59,201 bases of DNA from Gorillibacterium massiliense (GTDB lineage: Bacteria > Bacillota > Bacilli > Paenibacillales > NBRC-103111): positions 1-59,201 of the forward strand of contig NZ_CBQR020000164.1 in NCBI RefSeq assembly GCF_000455485.1, written 5' to 3'. Positions 24,181 through 32,045 of this stretch are shown here, in pieces. The stretch's first letter is position 1. Every line of letters starts with the position of its first letter. Under the pieces are notes generated by a model. That model saw nothing but the letters and a program-made list of their open reading frames with translations. It ran no database searches and was not told the origin of the DNA. The translations under genes were made by a program, and so were the position numbers.

Positions 24181-25428
24181 TTATCCTTCTTGAGAGAGGT
24201 TTGATTTGTTCGCGGGCGCCGAAATTTTGGACTCCTTCAACCGCATGGCGCAGGGTAGCGTTGCGGCTGTCATGGCAACAAACAAAAGCATGGGCCAGAT
24301 AATGGAATCTGTGGAATGAGCGAGAACTTCGAACAGATAAATAAAGGCGATACCGGATATTTGGCCCATCATCAGGATGATTCCGAGGGATGTGCCTTCT
24401 TGAACGGGGTATGCCGTCTCCGAGCCGTGCTGGAACAAAATCGGCGCCACCCCCATGATCGTAAATCCGGCGATCCCGGCAATAACGGATACAGGGAAAA
24501 AGCCGCCGACAAAGGTGAGCCCGATATATGCCGGTATGAGGAAGACGATAGCCGTAACCAAAAAAGGTATCCGGATTCTTAGCCGGTCGGAAAGAATCGG
24601 CAGCACGACCGCCCCGATAATACCAGCAACTACGAAAACCGCTCCCACGACGCCGGCCTGTTCGGATGAAAACCCGCGGGGGCTGAGGATCGTTTCCAGT
24701 AAGGTCAACAGAGTGTTGAATATGCCGATGGAGATAAAGCTGATGAACAAGATAAGGGCATAGGGTCTATTAGTAAAAAGGTGCCGCAGCGAGCCCGGAC
24801 GCAACTCTTCTTTTATCGTAGGGAGATCATCTTCAAAAGCGGAGGGGGATTTCACGGTTGCAAAAAGGATAGCGATGCAGGCGGAAACGATGGCGATGAC
24901 GGCAAAGAGCATGAACATGTCGGGAATGCCTGATCGTTCTGCCACAATCGGCGCTACAGCCATCGGAACGACAAAACCGATATATTGCGCCAGAGTCAAA
25001 ATTCCCGCCGCCGTGGCTCTCTCTCCGGGAGGGAACCAATCGGCGGCTACTTTTGTCGAGAGGTTAAGCAGGAAGGGCTGGCCGATGGCCAGGATGAATT
25101 GAGCGGTTAGGACGAAGGCGAAGGTATCGGCGAATATCGCCCGCAACAAGCCGAATACAGCGGTAATCGCCGCTCCGGTTACCAAGGCGGTTCGATACCC
25201 GAACTTGTCGATGACCCAAGAAGCGGGAATGGAAAATAGAATAAACATGATCATGTAGCTCATGGAACACAGGCTGATCGACATGCTGCCAACACCGTAA
25301 AACTCTTCCGCCAAACTGGAAACAGGCGCTAAAGAAAGCCACATGATTTCCGTCGATACGATGATCGGGACGATAGAGAAGAGAATGATCCATTTGATCA
25401 GGGTTTGACCGCTGCGTGTGATTGAAAT
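24181..25428 (-). CDS. MFS transporter (FLVCR-like)
   Basis: This is a 12-helix major facilitator protein. Recognisable parts are SMSYMIMFILFSIPASWVID then KFGYRTALVTG (the loop 2-3 signature region) and SFISIGIFNTLLTLLETI. The first usual start codon in frame is ATG 25344, but it would cut off the first helix. That helix is encoded upstream (TLIKWIILFSIVPIIVSTEI) back to near 25400. No ATG, GTG or TTG is in frame there; ATT at 25428 is the candidate closest to a GGGAAGG site. The given start is therefore uncertain. As third gene of the operon it probably imports the substrate of the kinase and aldolase. Confidence 0.8.
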   Translation of the reverse strand: MSITRSGQTLIKWIILFSIVPIIVSTEIMWLSLAPVSSLAEEFYGVGSMSISLCSMSYMIMFILFSIPASWVIDKFGYRTALVTGAAITAVFGLLRAIFADTFAFVLTAQFILAIGQPFLLNLSTKVAADWFPPGERATAAGILTLAQYIGFVVPMAVAPIVAERSGIPDMFMLFAVIAIVSACIAILFATVKSPSAFEDDLPTIKEELRPGSLRHLFTNRPYALILFISFISIGIFNTLLTLLETILSPRGFSSEQAGVVGAVFVVAGIIGAVVLPILSDRLRIRIPFLVTAIVFLIPAYIGLTFVGGFFPVSVIAGIAGFTIMGVAPILFQHGSETAYPVQEGTSLGIILMMGQISGIAFIYLFEVLAHSTDSIIWPMLLFVAMTAATLPCAMRLKESKISAPANKSNLSQEG

Positions 25429-25448
25429 CCCGCCTTCCCGGTATGATA

Positions 25449-26585
25449 TCAGGCTTGCTTCGAATATTTTTTCAAATAGATGAAACGCATCAATTGAGCT
25501 TCAATAGGATGAATGGGCTTTGGCGTTCCGAATAAACCGGCGCCCCAGAAGGCTTTGCAGTTCTTTTCCAGCACCATGCCTACTGCGGCCATATCGCTTT
25601 CCGTTCCTCCACTGATCAAGGCTCCGGCACCTCGGATGAATACAGCTGAAGCCCGTTTCAAGGCTGAAGAGATTTCGGCAGGGGAATTCTCCACAACCTT
25701 GACAGATGTGCCAACGATTTGTGCAAAATCATCTAGCAACGGTTTTAGAGAGGTTTGCTCGGAGCGGGAAAAGGCGAGAACTTCGGGACTGACGCTCCAA
25801 GATGTAAACCGGATAGGCGCATGCCGCCGATAGATTTGCCGATAGATTTCCGCTTCTTCCGGCAAAGAGGATTCGCGTTCATCAAACCGAACCTTGAGTT
25901 CTTTATCACCATCCATCAACAGGAATCCTTCCTCCATGCGACGGCTGACCAGATACGGTTTTCTGCCGGCTACCCGATCTTCCTGTTCGAAGCGGGTATC
26001 TGTGCCTTGTTTCCGGTATTCCGCGGCTGTGTAGTCGCGGCAAACTCTTTCCAACTCCATGGCCACCCGGAATGCTTCGACATCATCGGCCCCGTAGACG
26101 AGAGCACCGTGATGTTTCATGATAACCGCTTTTGTTCCTTGGGAACGGGGAAGAGCGGCGGCGACGTTGCGCTGAAGCTTTTTGGTACTGGGGAGTCCGT
26201 ATTCCGCACAGATGATTTCACCAGCAAGGTCGTAGCCAGGCTTCACCGTGATGGAATCTATACCGCAAGCGCTTATGACGGACGCATATTCTTGGTGGGT
26301 ATGGATGACGAAGATGGCATCCGGGAATCGCTTGTAGACTTCGGCATGTACGCCTTTTTCCGAGGAAGGTTTGATGCTTCCGCTGTAGCTGCAATCGGAG
26401 ATTCGGACGGAGACGATATCATCCGGCTTCAGAGACCGGTATTCCCTCCCGCTGGGGGTGATGACAAACTGCCCTCCGTCGATTCGGTGGCTTACATTTC
26501 CCCAAGTGCGGGCGATCAGTCCAGTTTCCACCAGCTTGATCCCGGCCTTGATCACTTTCTCTTTGGCTTCTTCAATGGAAATCAT
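25449..26585 (-). CDS. Class II aldolase/adducin-family protein with C-terminal degenerate repeat
   Basis: The protein has 378 aa. Residues 1-200 form a class II aldolase domain: ARTWGNVSHRI, TPSGREYRSL, and zinc-binding histidines in VIHTHQEYAS and MKHHGALVYG. Such enzymes cleave or epimerise phosphorylated sugars (fuculose-1-P, ribulose-5-P and relatives). Residues ~250-378 look like a second, degenerate copy of the fold (FIRGAGALISGG, KAFWGAGLF) without the metal histidines. The start overlaps the stop of the aminotransferase gene by 4 bp (ATGA), so the two are translated together. The two-domain form is less common than single-domain aldolases, and the product is unknown. Confidence 0.84.
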   Translation of the reverse strand: MISIEEAKEKVIKAGIKLVETGLIARTWGNVSHRIDGGQFVITPSGREYRSLKPDDIVSVRISDCSYSGSIKPSSEKGVHAEVYKRFPDAIFVIHTHQEYASVISACGIDSITVKPGYDLAGEIICAEYGLPSTKKLQRNVAAALPRSQGTKAVIMKHHGALVYGADDVEAFRVAMELERVCRDYTAAEYRKQGTDTRFEQEDRVAGRKPYLVSRRMEEGFLLMDGDKELKVRFDERESSLPEEAEIYRQIYRRHAPIRFTSWSVSPEVLAFSRSEQTSLKPLLDDFAQIVGTSVKVVENSPAEISSALKRASAVFIRGAGALISGGTESDMAAVGMVLEKNCKAFWGAGLFGTPKPIHPIEAQLMRFIYLKKYSKQA

Positions 26586-28066
26586 GGGCGTTCCTCGATT
26601 TGGGCGATATTTTGAAAAACCCGTTCAAACCGCAGCAGCACATCATCAATCATTTCTTTTGTGTAAGCAGCACTGGTGTACAGCCGACTTCCCGCCAAGG
26701 TAACGATGCCTTCCGCCATGTAGGCGGCGCCCATGTGTTCCATTTCTTTTTTCCGCTTTGAGGTTTCTGATAGAATAGCAGGGATGCGCCAAGGTTTTAG
26801 CCAATCGATGGCATAATGCATCGTTCCTACGGTTTCAAGATGGCAAATTGAGCCTTGGTTGAAAGCGACAAAGGGTAATTTGTATTTTTGGATGAGAGCC
26901 TGCAATCCTTCTGTAAGATAATCGCCCATCTCTCCCGATTTGCGGACAGCATCGGTACGCTCGATTTCACTTAGGGTATAGTAACCAGCTACGCAACTTA
27001 AAGGATTGGCGGCCATGGTTCCGCCGATCAGCGCTTTTTTGTGTTTGTCGCCGGTTTGAATGCCAGCCGCCAAGTACTTCATATATTCCTTTTTGCCGCC
27101 TAAACCGCCGGCTCCCGGATATCCGCCAGCTACCACCTTGCCGAATACCGTCAAATCAGGAGATACCCCGTAATAGCCTTGAGCGCCGGAAAGCCCGATG
27201 CGGAACGCCGTGACTACCTCGTCGAATATCAGCAGCGCGCCGTATTTCCTACACAGTTTTTCCACGCCTTTATTGAAATCATAGTCGACTGGCCTTGTGC
27301 CGCTTTCCGGACCGACGGGTTCGATCAGGACGGCTGCGGTACCGCCGCGAAGCTGGTTTCGGCGCATCCTTTTCTCCAGATCATGAAGATCGTTGGGGAA
27401 GAATTCCTGGGTATGTTTAAATATGTACCGTGGAACGCCATGGGCTTGGGTCCATTTGGAACCGGGGATGCGGATGCCGTAAGCCAATTGATCGCTCCAG
27501 CCGTGGTAAGCGCCGCCCATCTTGATGATGTTTTTCTTTTTGGTAGCAAGCCGCGCCACCCGAATCGCTGCCATACACGCTTCCGTCCCGGAACCTAGCA
27601 TGCGGAACATGTCCACCGTCTCGATGTGATCGGCGATTTTTTTACCCAGTTTATATTCGAATTCATGGAAAAGTCCGGTGGATGGTCCGCAGTCGTTCAA
27701 CAGCTCAATGACTTTTTCCCGCACCTCGATGGGGTTGCTGCCCAGCACCGTCGGTCCACCCGCTTGAAGAAAGTCGTAATAACGGTTTCCGTCGATATCG
27801 TAGAGGTATGCGCCTTCCGCCTTGGTGAACACAAGCGGAAACGGATGGTTGAACGCCAGATTGTGCTGTACGCCGCCGGGAATGACCTCTTTCGCCTCTT
27901 CGATCATCTCTTTCGATTTGGCACATTTCTGATCAAAATATTCCTCCTCAATCTTCTTTAAAACATCGGGTTTGATCGAATAAATCGGCAATTTGATCAG
28001 TTCGTCGAGCCCGTGGGTAATGATATGGACATCTGGGTATTTGGATATGGCAAAAGACCGATCCAT
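26582..28066 (-). CDS. Class III PLP aminotransferase (glutamate-1-semialdehyde aminomutase-like)
   Basis: The predicted enzyme has 494 aa. I start at ATG 28066, which has ATGGAGG upstream; an earlier ATG at 28084 has none. The fold-type I PLP core is clear: MLGSGTEACMAAIRVAR and GGAYHGWSDQ contact the cofactor. LLIFDEVVTAFR holds the PLP-ring Asp, and TVFGKVVAGGYPGAG carries the Schiff-base lysine. About 60 N-terminal residues precede the usual HemL-like start. HemL is normally in a haem operon; here it heads a catabolic operon, so it likely transaminates or aminomutates a sugar-derived or amino-keto compound. It is the first gene of the operon. Confidence 0.86.
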   Translation of the reverse strand: MDRSFAISKYPDVHIITHGLDELIKLPIYSIKPDVLKKIEEEYFDQKCAKSKEMIEEAKEVIPGGVQHNLAFNHPFPLVFTKAEGAYLYDIDGNRYYDFLQAGGPTVLGSNPIEVREKVIELLNDCGPSTGLFHEFEYKLGKKIADHIETVDMFRMLGSGTEACMAAIRVARLATKKKNIIKMGGAYHGWSDQLAYGIRIPGSKWTQAHGVPRYIFKHTQEFFPNDLHDLEKRMRRNQLRGGTAAVLIEPVGPESGTRPVDYDFNKGVEKLCRKYGALLIFDEVVTAFRIGLSGAQGYYGVSPDLTVFGKVVAGGYPGAGGLGGKKEYMKYLAAGIQTGDKHKKALIGGTMAANPLSCVAGYYTLSEIERTDAVRKSGEMGDYLTEGLQALIQKYKLPFVAFNQGSICHLETVGTMHYAIDWLKPWRIPAILSETSKRKKEMEHMGAAYMAEGIVTLAGSRLYTSAAYTKEMIDDVLLRFERVFQNIAQIEERP

Positions 28067-28188
28067 AAAGACGAAAACCTCCATTTTTTCGGATAGGCGG
28101 TGCGGATGCAGCAATCTATTCTTTAATATGGTAAAACTATCTAGTTTAGTATTAGTATTTTGAAAAAATAAAAAGATAAAGAATATTT

Positions 28189-28202
28189 TGAAAGCGGGTT
28201 CG
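28189..28202. promoter_or_regulatory. Possible CcpA cre site upstream of the FGGY/aldolase operon
   Basis: TGAAAGCGGGTTCG agrees at 12 of 14 positions with the cre consensus TGWAANCGNTNWCA. It lies about 120 bp upstream of the aminotransferase start, in the divergent region. It is plausible for a carbon-source operon but short enough to be chance. Confidence 0.3.
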
Positions 28203-28352
28203 AAATATGTCGAAATAACGCATAAAAGAAAACTTGAACCCGATGGAAGAGGTTTCCTGTATAATCTGGAGGGAGGACGCATGACCAGTGGAGCCAAGAC
28301 ACCGGGTGGCGGCCAGGCAATTCCGGAAAATAGCATAGGGGAGAGAATAGGA

Positions 28353-28823
28353 ATGGAGCATTGTTTGATTTGTGAAAGAATCCGAATGATACAAGAAGGC
28401 GTGAATCCCTATTTTGTCGCGGAGCTTGAGAGCGGATATGTGGTCATCGGCGATCATCAGTATTTTCAAGGGTATACGTTATTTCTCTGCAAAGAGCATA
28501 AACATGAGCTTCATGATCTAGAACCAAAGATGAAGGAACGTTTTCTTTTGGAAATGAGCGAGGTGGCGGAAGCAGTTTATCATGCGTTTCAGCCGAATAA
28601 ATTGAATTATGAATTGTTAGGAAACGGAGACTCCCATTTACATTGGCACCTCTTTCCTCGCCGGCTTACCGAGCCTAATCCCAAGAATCCGGTTTGGTGG
28701 ACGGATCGCCAGGTGATGTATGCGGATGAAGCGAAGCCCGCGCCGGATGAACTGCTTGATATGAAGCGGAGATTGTTTGAAGAGCTGCAGAAACGAAAAA
28801 TATCGATAGTGAGCCATCTCTAA
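28353..28823 (+). CDS. HIT-family hydrolase
   Basis: This 156-aa protein has the histidine-triad motif HLHWHLFPR near residue 95, preceded by NYELLGNGD; HIT proteins use it to hydrolyse nucleotidyl-phosphoramidates or dinucleotide phosphates. The N-terminal CLICERI pair resembles the metal-knuckle of related HIT proteins. I start at ATG 28353, where similarity begins, with GGGGAG upstream. An in-frame ATG at 28281 with a stronger GGAGGGAGG site would add 24 residues and could be the true start. The gene is divergent from the aminotransferase operon and followed by a GNAT gene. Confidence 0.82.
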   Translation: MEHCLICERIRMIQEGVNPYFVAELESGYVVIGDHQYFQGYTLFLCKEHKHELHDLEPKMKERFLLEMSEVAEAVYHAFQPNKLNYELLGNGDSHLHWHLFPRRLTEPNPKNPVWWTDRQVMYADEAKPAPDELLDMKRRLFEELQKRKISIVSHL

Positions 28824-28866
28824 AAAGGAAAATGATCTTCGGTCCTTGTATTGGAGGGAGCGGCCT

Positions 28867-29328
28867 GTGAAACTTGTTTTTATAGAGAAAGGTTTGGAAG
28901 CTTTGGACGCCGTAGAGCCGTTATGGTACGGGCTGCGGGATCATCATGCGCAGCATTCGCTGCATTTTTCCGGGGCTATTGCCAGGCAGCAATTTCAACA
29001 ACGCACGAGCGAGATAAAGGCGAAGGCAGATCTAGGGAGCGTGCATATCTGTCTGGCGCTGGATGAAGAAAAGGGCCATCCTGTGGGCTATTGTATTAGC
29101 AGCATCGATGAATTTAATAAAGGTGAGATTGATTCGATCTATATTCTGGATGGTTACCGGGGATGCGGGATCGGCGATAAGCTGATGACAAACGCTCTGG
29201 ATTGGCTGCGGGATCATCAAGTAAATGATATTGGCATCAGCGTGATGTACGGGAATGAGGCTGTGTTTTCTTTCTATCAAAAGTACGGCTTTTACCCTAG
29301 AACCTATCAATTGCAAAATGTAAAATAG
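28867..29328 (+). CDS. GNAT-family N-acetyltransferase
   Basis: This 153-aa protein starts at GTG 28867, 6 nt after GGAGGGAG. The GNAT acetyl-CoA site is DSIYILDGYRGCGIGDKLM (RGCGIG loop), and the C-terminal NEAVFSFYQKYGFYP is the usual final strand-helix. The N-terminal LWYGLRDHHAQHS resembles other Bacillus acetyltransferases. The substrate is unknown. It lies 43 bp after the HIT gene. Confidence 0.85.
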   Translation: MKLVFIEKGLEALDAVEPLWYGLRDHHAQHSLHFSGAIARQQFQQRTSEIKAKADLGSVHICLALDEEKGHPVGYCISSIDEFNKGEIDSIYILDGYRGCGIGDKLMTNALDWLRDHQVNDIGISVMYGNEAVFSFYQKYGFYPRTYQLQNVK

Positions 29329-29474
29329 TGAGTACTGGGACCGGATTGAGGGATGGAGTTGGAAAAGACAAACTGGACGAGAATTCGGGCTAGGCAAATG
29401 GAAAATGGGGGATAATGGATAATAGCAAGCTGAGAAGGGACTCCGAAAATTCCGTAATAGGATGTGGATCGCAG

Positions 29475-29879
29475 ATGGCAAAACTGACACCTTATTTCTA
29501 CTCCAATGACGCAAGAGGACAAGCTGCGTTTTATGTGGAAGCCCTCGGCGGTGAGATTGGCGACCAAATGACATATGGACAAGCCCCCGGCACGGACGAG
29601 GCGATGAAGGAAAAAATCATTCACATGACCTTCACGGCCGCCGGCGTGGCGTTCTTTATCGCCGATACGATGCATGAGCCGCCGGGAACAACCAGCGGAT
29701 ATGATTTGAATTTGGAGTTTAATACGGAGGATGAAGCTAGACGTGCTTTCTCCAACTTGTCGGAGGGTGGCACAGTGATAATGCCTTTGGAAAAGCAGTT
29801 TTGGGGGACGCTGTTCGGCCGGTTGGAGGATAAGTACGGCATCAAGTGGCAAATCAGCACGGAAGCGCAAGGAAAGTAA
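29475..29879 (+). CDS. VOC-family (PhnB-like) protein
   Basis: This 134-aa protein of the glyoxalase/VOC fold starts at ATG 29475, where MAKLTPYFYSNDARGQAAFY begins the PhnB-like pattern. An in-frame ATG at 29415 with a GGGGG site could extend it by 20 residues. The second half contains YDLNLEFNTEDEARRAF and WGTLFGRLEDKYG, typical of the 3-demethylubiquinone methyltransferase-like VOC group. Function cannot be named. A terminator follows directly. Confidence 0.8.
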   Translation: MAKLTPYFYSNDARGQAAFYVEALGGEIGDQMTYGQAPGTDEAMKEKIIHMTFTAAGVAFFIADTMHEPPGTTSGYDLNLEFNTEDEARRAFSNLSEGGTVIMPLEKQFWGTLFGRLEDKYGIKWQISTEAQGK

Positions 29880-29901
29880 CTGTCCGAAAGAATAACCGAA
29901 A

Positions 29902-29930
29902 CTTGCAGCCCTCGGGGGTTGCTTTTTTTT
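29902..29930 (+). terminator. Terminator after VOC gene
   Basis: GCAGCC pairs with GGTTGC around CTCGGG and is followed by eight T. Confidence 0.8.
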
Positions 29931-29944
29931 GTTGTCCATCTGAT

Positions 29945-29983
29945 TTGACGAAGGAGATTGCGCCACACTATAATTTGTAGTGT
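29945..29983 (+). promoter_or_regulatory. BlaI-type promoter/operator of the first blaI-M56 pair
   Basis: TTGACG (29945-29950), 18 bp, TATAAT (29969-29974). The dyad ACACTATAATTTGTAGTGT (29965-29983) overlaps the -10, as expected for autorepression by a BlaI/MecI regulator. A related dyad lies before the gene at 31364. Confidence 0.7.
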
Positions 29984-30006
29984 ACCGACAAAAGGAGTGC
30001 ATAGCA

Positions 30007-30423
30007 GTGAGAGTGAACACGTTTAAGTTCCAGGGCAGCGGGTTAAACCGCTTTTTCGGCCCACTTGAAGCCAAGGTTATGGAGGTGATTTGGAGCGAAG
30101 CGCAGCCAGTGACGATTAAAGAGGTCAACGCGAAAATCAATGAAGAGAAAACGATGAGCTTCAATACAATCATGACCGTCATGAACCGGTTGGTGGATAA
30201 GGGCATCCTGCAAAAAAAACTGTCGGAGAAATCGTACAAATACAGCGCGGTTGCTACGAAAGAGCAATTCCTTGAGGAACAGTCGAAGGAACTGTCTTAC
30301 GATCTGGTAAAAGAATTCGGTTCTTTGGCGGTCACCCATTTGGTTGATGCCATGGAGCAAGTGGATCCTGAGCTGCTCAAGCAGTTGGAACGGCAAATTG
30401 AAAAATGGAAAGAGGAGCAGTAA
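30007..30423 (+). CDS. BlaI/MecI-family transcriptional repressor
   Basis: This 138-aa regulator starts at GTG 30007 with AAAGGAG 9 nt upstream; a second GTG lies two codons on. The winged helix shows GPLEAKVMEVIWSEAQPVTI, then FNTIMTVMNRLVDKGILQKK and YKYSAVATKEQF, the canonical BlaI pattern. The C-terminal helices form the dimer. In BlaI systems cleavage by a membrane M56 protease relieves repression; such a protease is the next gene, 3 bp downstream. Its own operator overlaps its promoter, and a similar dyad sits in front of the DUF2231 gene, a likely target. Confidence 0.88.
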   Translation: MRVNTFKFQGSGLNRFFGPLEAKVMEVIWSEAQPVTIKEVNAKINEEKTMSFNTIMTVMNRLVDKGILQKKLSEKSYKYSAVATKEQFLEEQSKELSYDLVKEFGSLAVTHLVDAMEQVDPELLKQLERQIEKWKEEQ

Positions 30424-30426
30424 GCC

Positions 30427-31263
30427 ATGTGGGAAAAGCGTTCCAATTGGATGCTAATCTTCGTCATGCTAACCGCGGGTATGGTTTTTGTGCAGTTTGC
30501 GATGTTTTTGGGTCAGTTCCTTTTCCATATCCGGATGCCCATGAACCTGTTTAATCTATGTATCGAGTATTTGCGGTTCATCGGAATGCCCGTGAGGATG
30601 AACTTGATGATCTTTTTAGTGGGAAGCACGCTCATGATTTCTCTCGGCGCAGTTATTCGAGAAATCGCCGCAAGCTTGCGGTGGCGCAAGCTGGAGCTTC
30701 GCCTAGGGGACGAAGAGCGGAAACGGCTCCTTTGTACTGAACACGGACTATCTCCAATGGACTTGACCGTCATCGATCATAATGAACCTGTTGCAATGAC
30801 CATTGGCGTGCTGCGGCCGCGGATCGTGTTGTCGACAGGATTAATCAGCACTTTAAGCTCTGTCGAGCTGCGTGCGGTCATTGCCCATGAGAAGTTCCAT
30901 CTGATGAAGAAGCATCCTTTGGCGATGTTACTGCTATCCCTTTTGGCATTGACGTTTTGGTACATTCCTATTTACAAATGGGTGATGGACAAGTATAAGG
31001 TGCTCATCGAGCTGATGGCCGACCGTCACGCGGTTCAAACAACAGGCAGCGCAGCTGGACTTGGAGGGGCATTGCTCGTTCTTATTAAACGGGGCCAAGG
31101 GACCCCATCGGCATTAGGCAATGTTTCCTTCGCCGGCACGGCCCTCAATCTTCGCCTCAAACAGCTGATGGATCCGCAGTTTAAGCCGGCTTTCCGACCG
31201 CCAGTAGTTGCCAGCTGCATCTCCGTTGTCATTTTCACGTTCGTCGTTTTCGGTCTTTTTTAG
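30427..31263 (+). CDS. M56 family membrane metalloprotease (BlaR1-like, no sensor domain)
   Basis: The predicted protein has 278 aa. It has three or four membrane helices, then the zinc-protease site VIAHEKFHLMKKHP (HEKFH at 154-158) and the third ligand region IELMADRHAV. A C-terminal helix (about 257-278) ends the protein. Unlike BlaR1 there is no extracellular penicillin-binding or other sensor domain, so the signal it reads is unknown. It probably cleaves the BlaI repressor encoded 3 bp upstream. Confidence 0.84.
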   Translation: MWEKRSNWMLIFVMLTAGMVFVQFAMFLGQFLFHIRMPMNLFNLCIEYLRFIGMPVRMNLMIFLVGSTLMISLGAVIREIAASLRWRKLELRLGDEERKRLLCTEHGLSPMDLTVIDHNEPVAMTIGVLRPRIVLSTGLISTLSSVELRAVIAHEKFHLMKKHPLAMLLLSLLALTFWYIPIYKWVMDKYKVLIELMADRHAVQTTGSAAGLGGALLVLIKRGQGTPSALGNVSFAGTALNLRLKQLMDPQFKPAFRPPVVASCISVVIFTFVVFGLF

Positions 31264-31324
31264 CAGGATAATAGGATGCGTCTTGCCGCAGGATCGGCAA
31301 TGGCGTTTTCCTTAACACATTAAA

Positions 31325-31342
31325 ACTACATAACGTAGTGTA
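31325..31342. promoter_or_regulatory. BlaI-like dyad before DUF2231 gene
   Basis: ACTACATAACGTAGTGT is an ACTAC/GTAGT dyad resembling the operator at 29965 (shared TAGTGT half). This suggests the downstream gene belongs to the same small regulon. Confidence 0.55.
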
Positions 31343-31363
31343 AAAACGAGGAGGAAGAACCGC

Positions 31364-31933
31364 ATGAACTATATTTGGGATAACAAGCATTTTATCATCA
31401 CTCATTTCCCTATCGTCTTGTTACTGTTCAGCTTCTTGTTCGACCTTGCGGGGTTGATTTGGAAAAAACGCGAATGGCATTCGTCCGCACTTGTCTGCCT
31501 CGTTGTCGGCACGTTAAGTACCATTGCTGCAGTGCTGACGGGACCGCAGATGATGCGGAATTCGGACGTGGAAACCCATGAGATGTACGGAAAACTAACG
31601 ATGATCTTGGCGATCGTACTTTGCGTGGTGCGCATAGGCATCTGGCTGTGGAAGAAGAAAGACGTCGGCCGTTCCCCCATCTACTTGATCGCATCTTTGG
31701 TAGCTGTGGTTCTCGTTATGTATACCGGCCATCTCGGCGGTAAAATGGTACATCGCCCTTTTAATCCAGGGCAATTCCAGCAGGGGCAATTGGGCGGCGG
31801 AACAGGTGAGATGCGCGGCGGCGGTCCCGGCCAAAATGGGCAGGATCGCATGCAAGGCGGCGGGCAGGCAACAGGCGGTCAAGCACCGGGAGACAACGGT
31901 ACCGCTCAACCGGCAAATTCGACAAACCCTTAG
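31364..31933 (+). CDS. DUF2231-like membrane protein
   Basis: This 189-aa protein starts at ATG 31364 with GAGGAGGAA upstream. Four membrane helices fill residues ~8-125 (THFPIVLLLFSFLFDLAGLI and others), with conserved His in THFP, THEMYG and TGHLGG, matching the DUF2231 pattern of possible haem- or metal-binding His residues. The C-terminal 55 residues are a Gly/Gln-rich low-complexity tail. It follows the BlaI/M56 pair and has a BlaI-like dyad in front, so it may be the output of that switch. A terminator follows at once. Confidence 0.8.
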   Translation: MNYIWDNKHFIITHFPIVLLLFSFLFDLAGLIWKKREWHSSALVCLVVGTLSTIAAVLTGPQMMRNSDVETHEMYGKLTMILAIVLCVVRIGIWLWKKKDVGRSPIYLIASLVAVVLVMYTGHLGGKMVHRPFNPGQFQQGQLGGGTGEMRGGGPGQNGQDRMQGGGQATGGQAPGDNGTAQPANSTNP

Positions 31934-31934
31934 G

Positions 31935-31964
31935 AGAACGGCAGAAATGCCGTTTTCTTTTTTT
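31935..31964 (+). terminator. Terminator after DUF2231 gene
   Basis: AACGGCA-gaaa-TGCCGTT then TTCTTTTTTT. Confidence 0.85.
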
Positions 31965-32045
31965 GCCGGTACGATTTCGTGATACGATAAGAAGGACATG
32001 CAACCTGTCGAATGAAAAGAGAAACCGGATTTGGAGATGACGAAG

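Noticed and set aside
29307-30239. 310-codon minus-strand frame across the VOC and blaI genes
   Set aside because: It covers a terminator, a promoter and two well-supported genes on the other strand.
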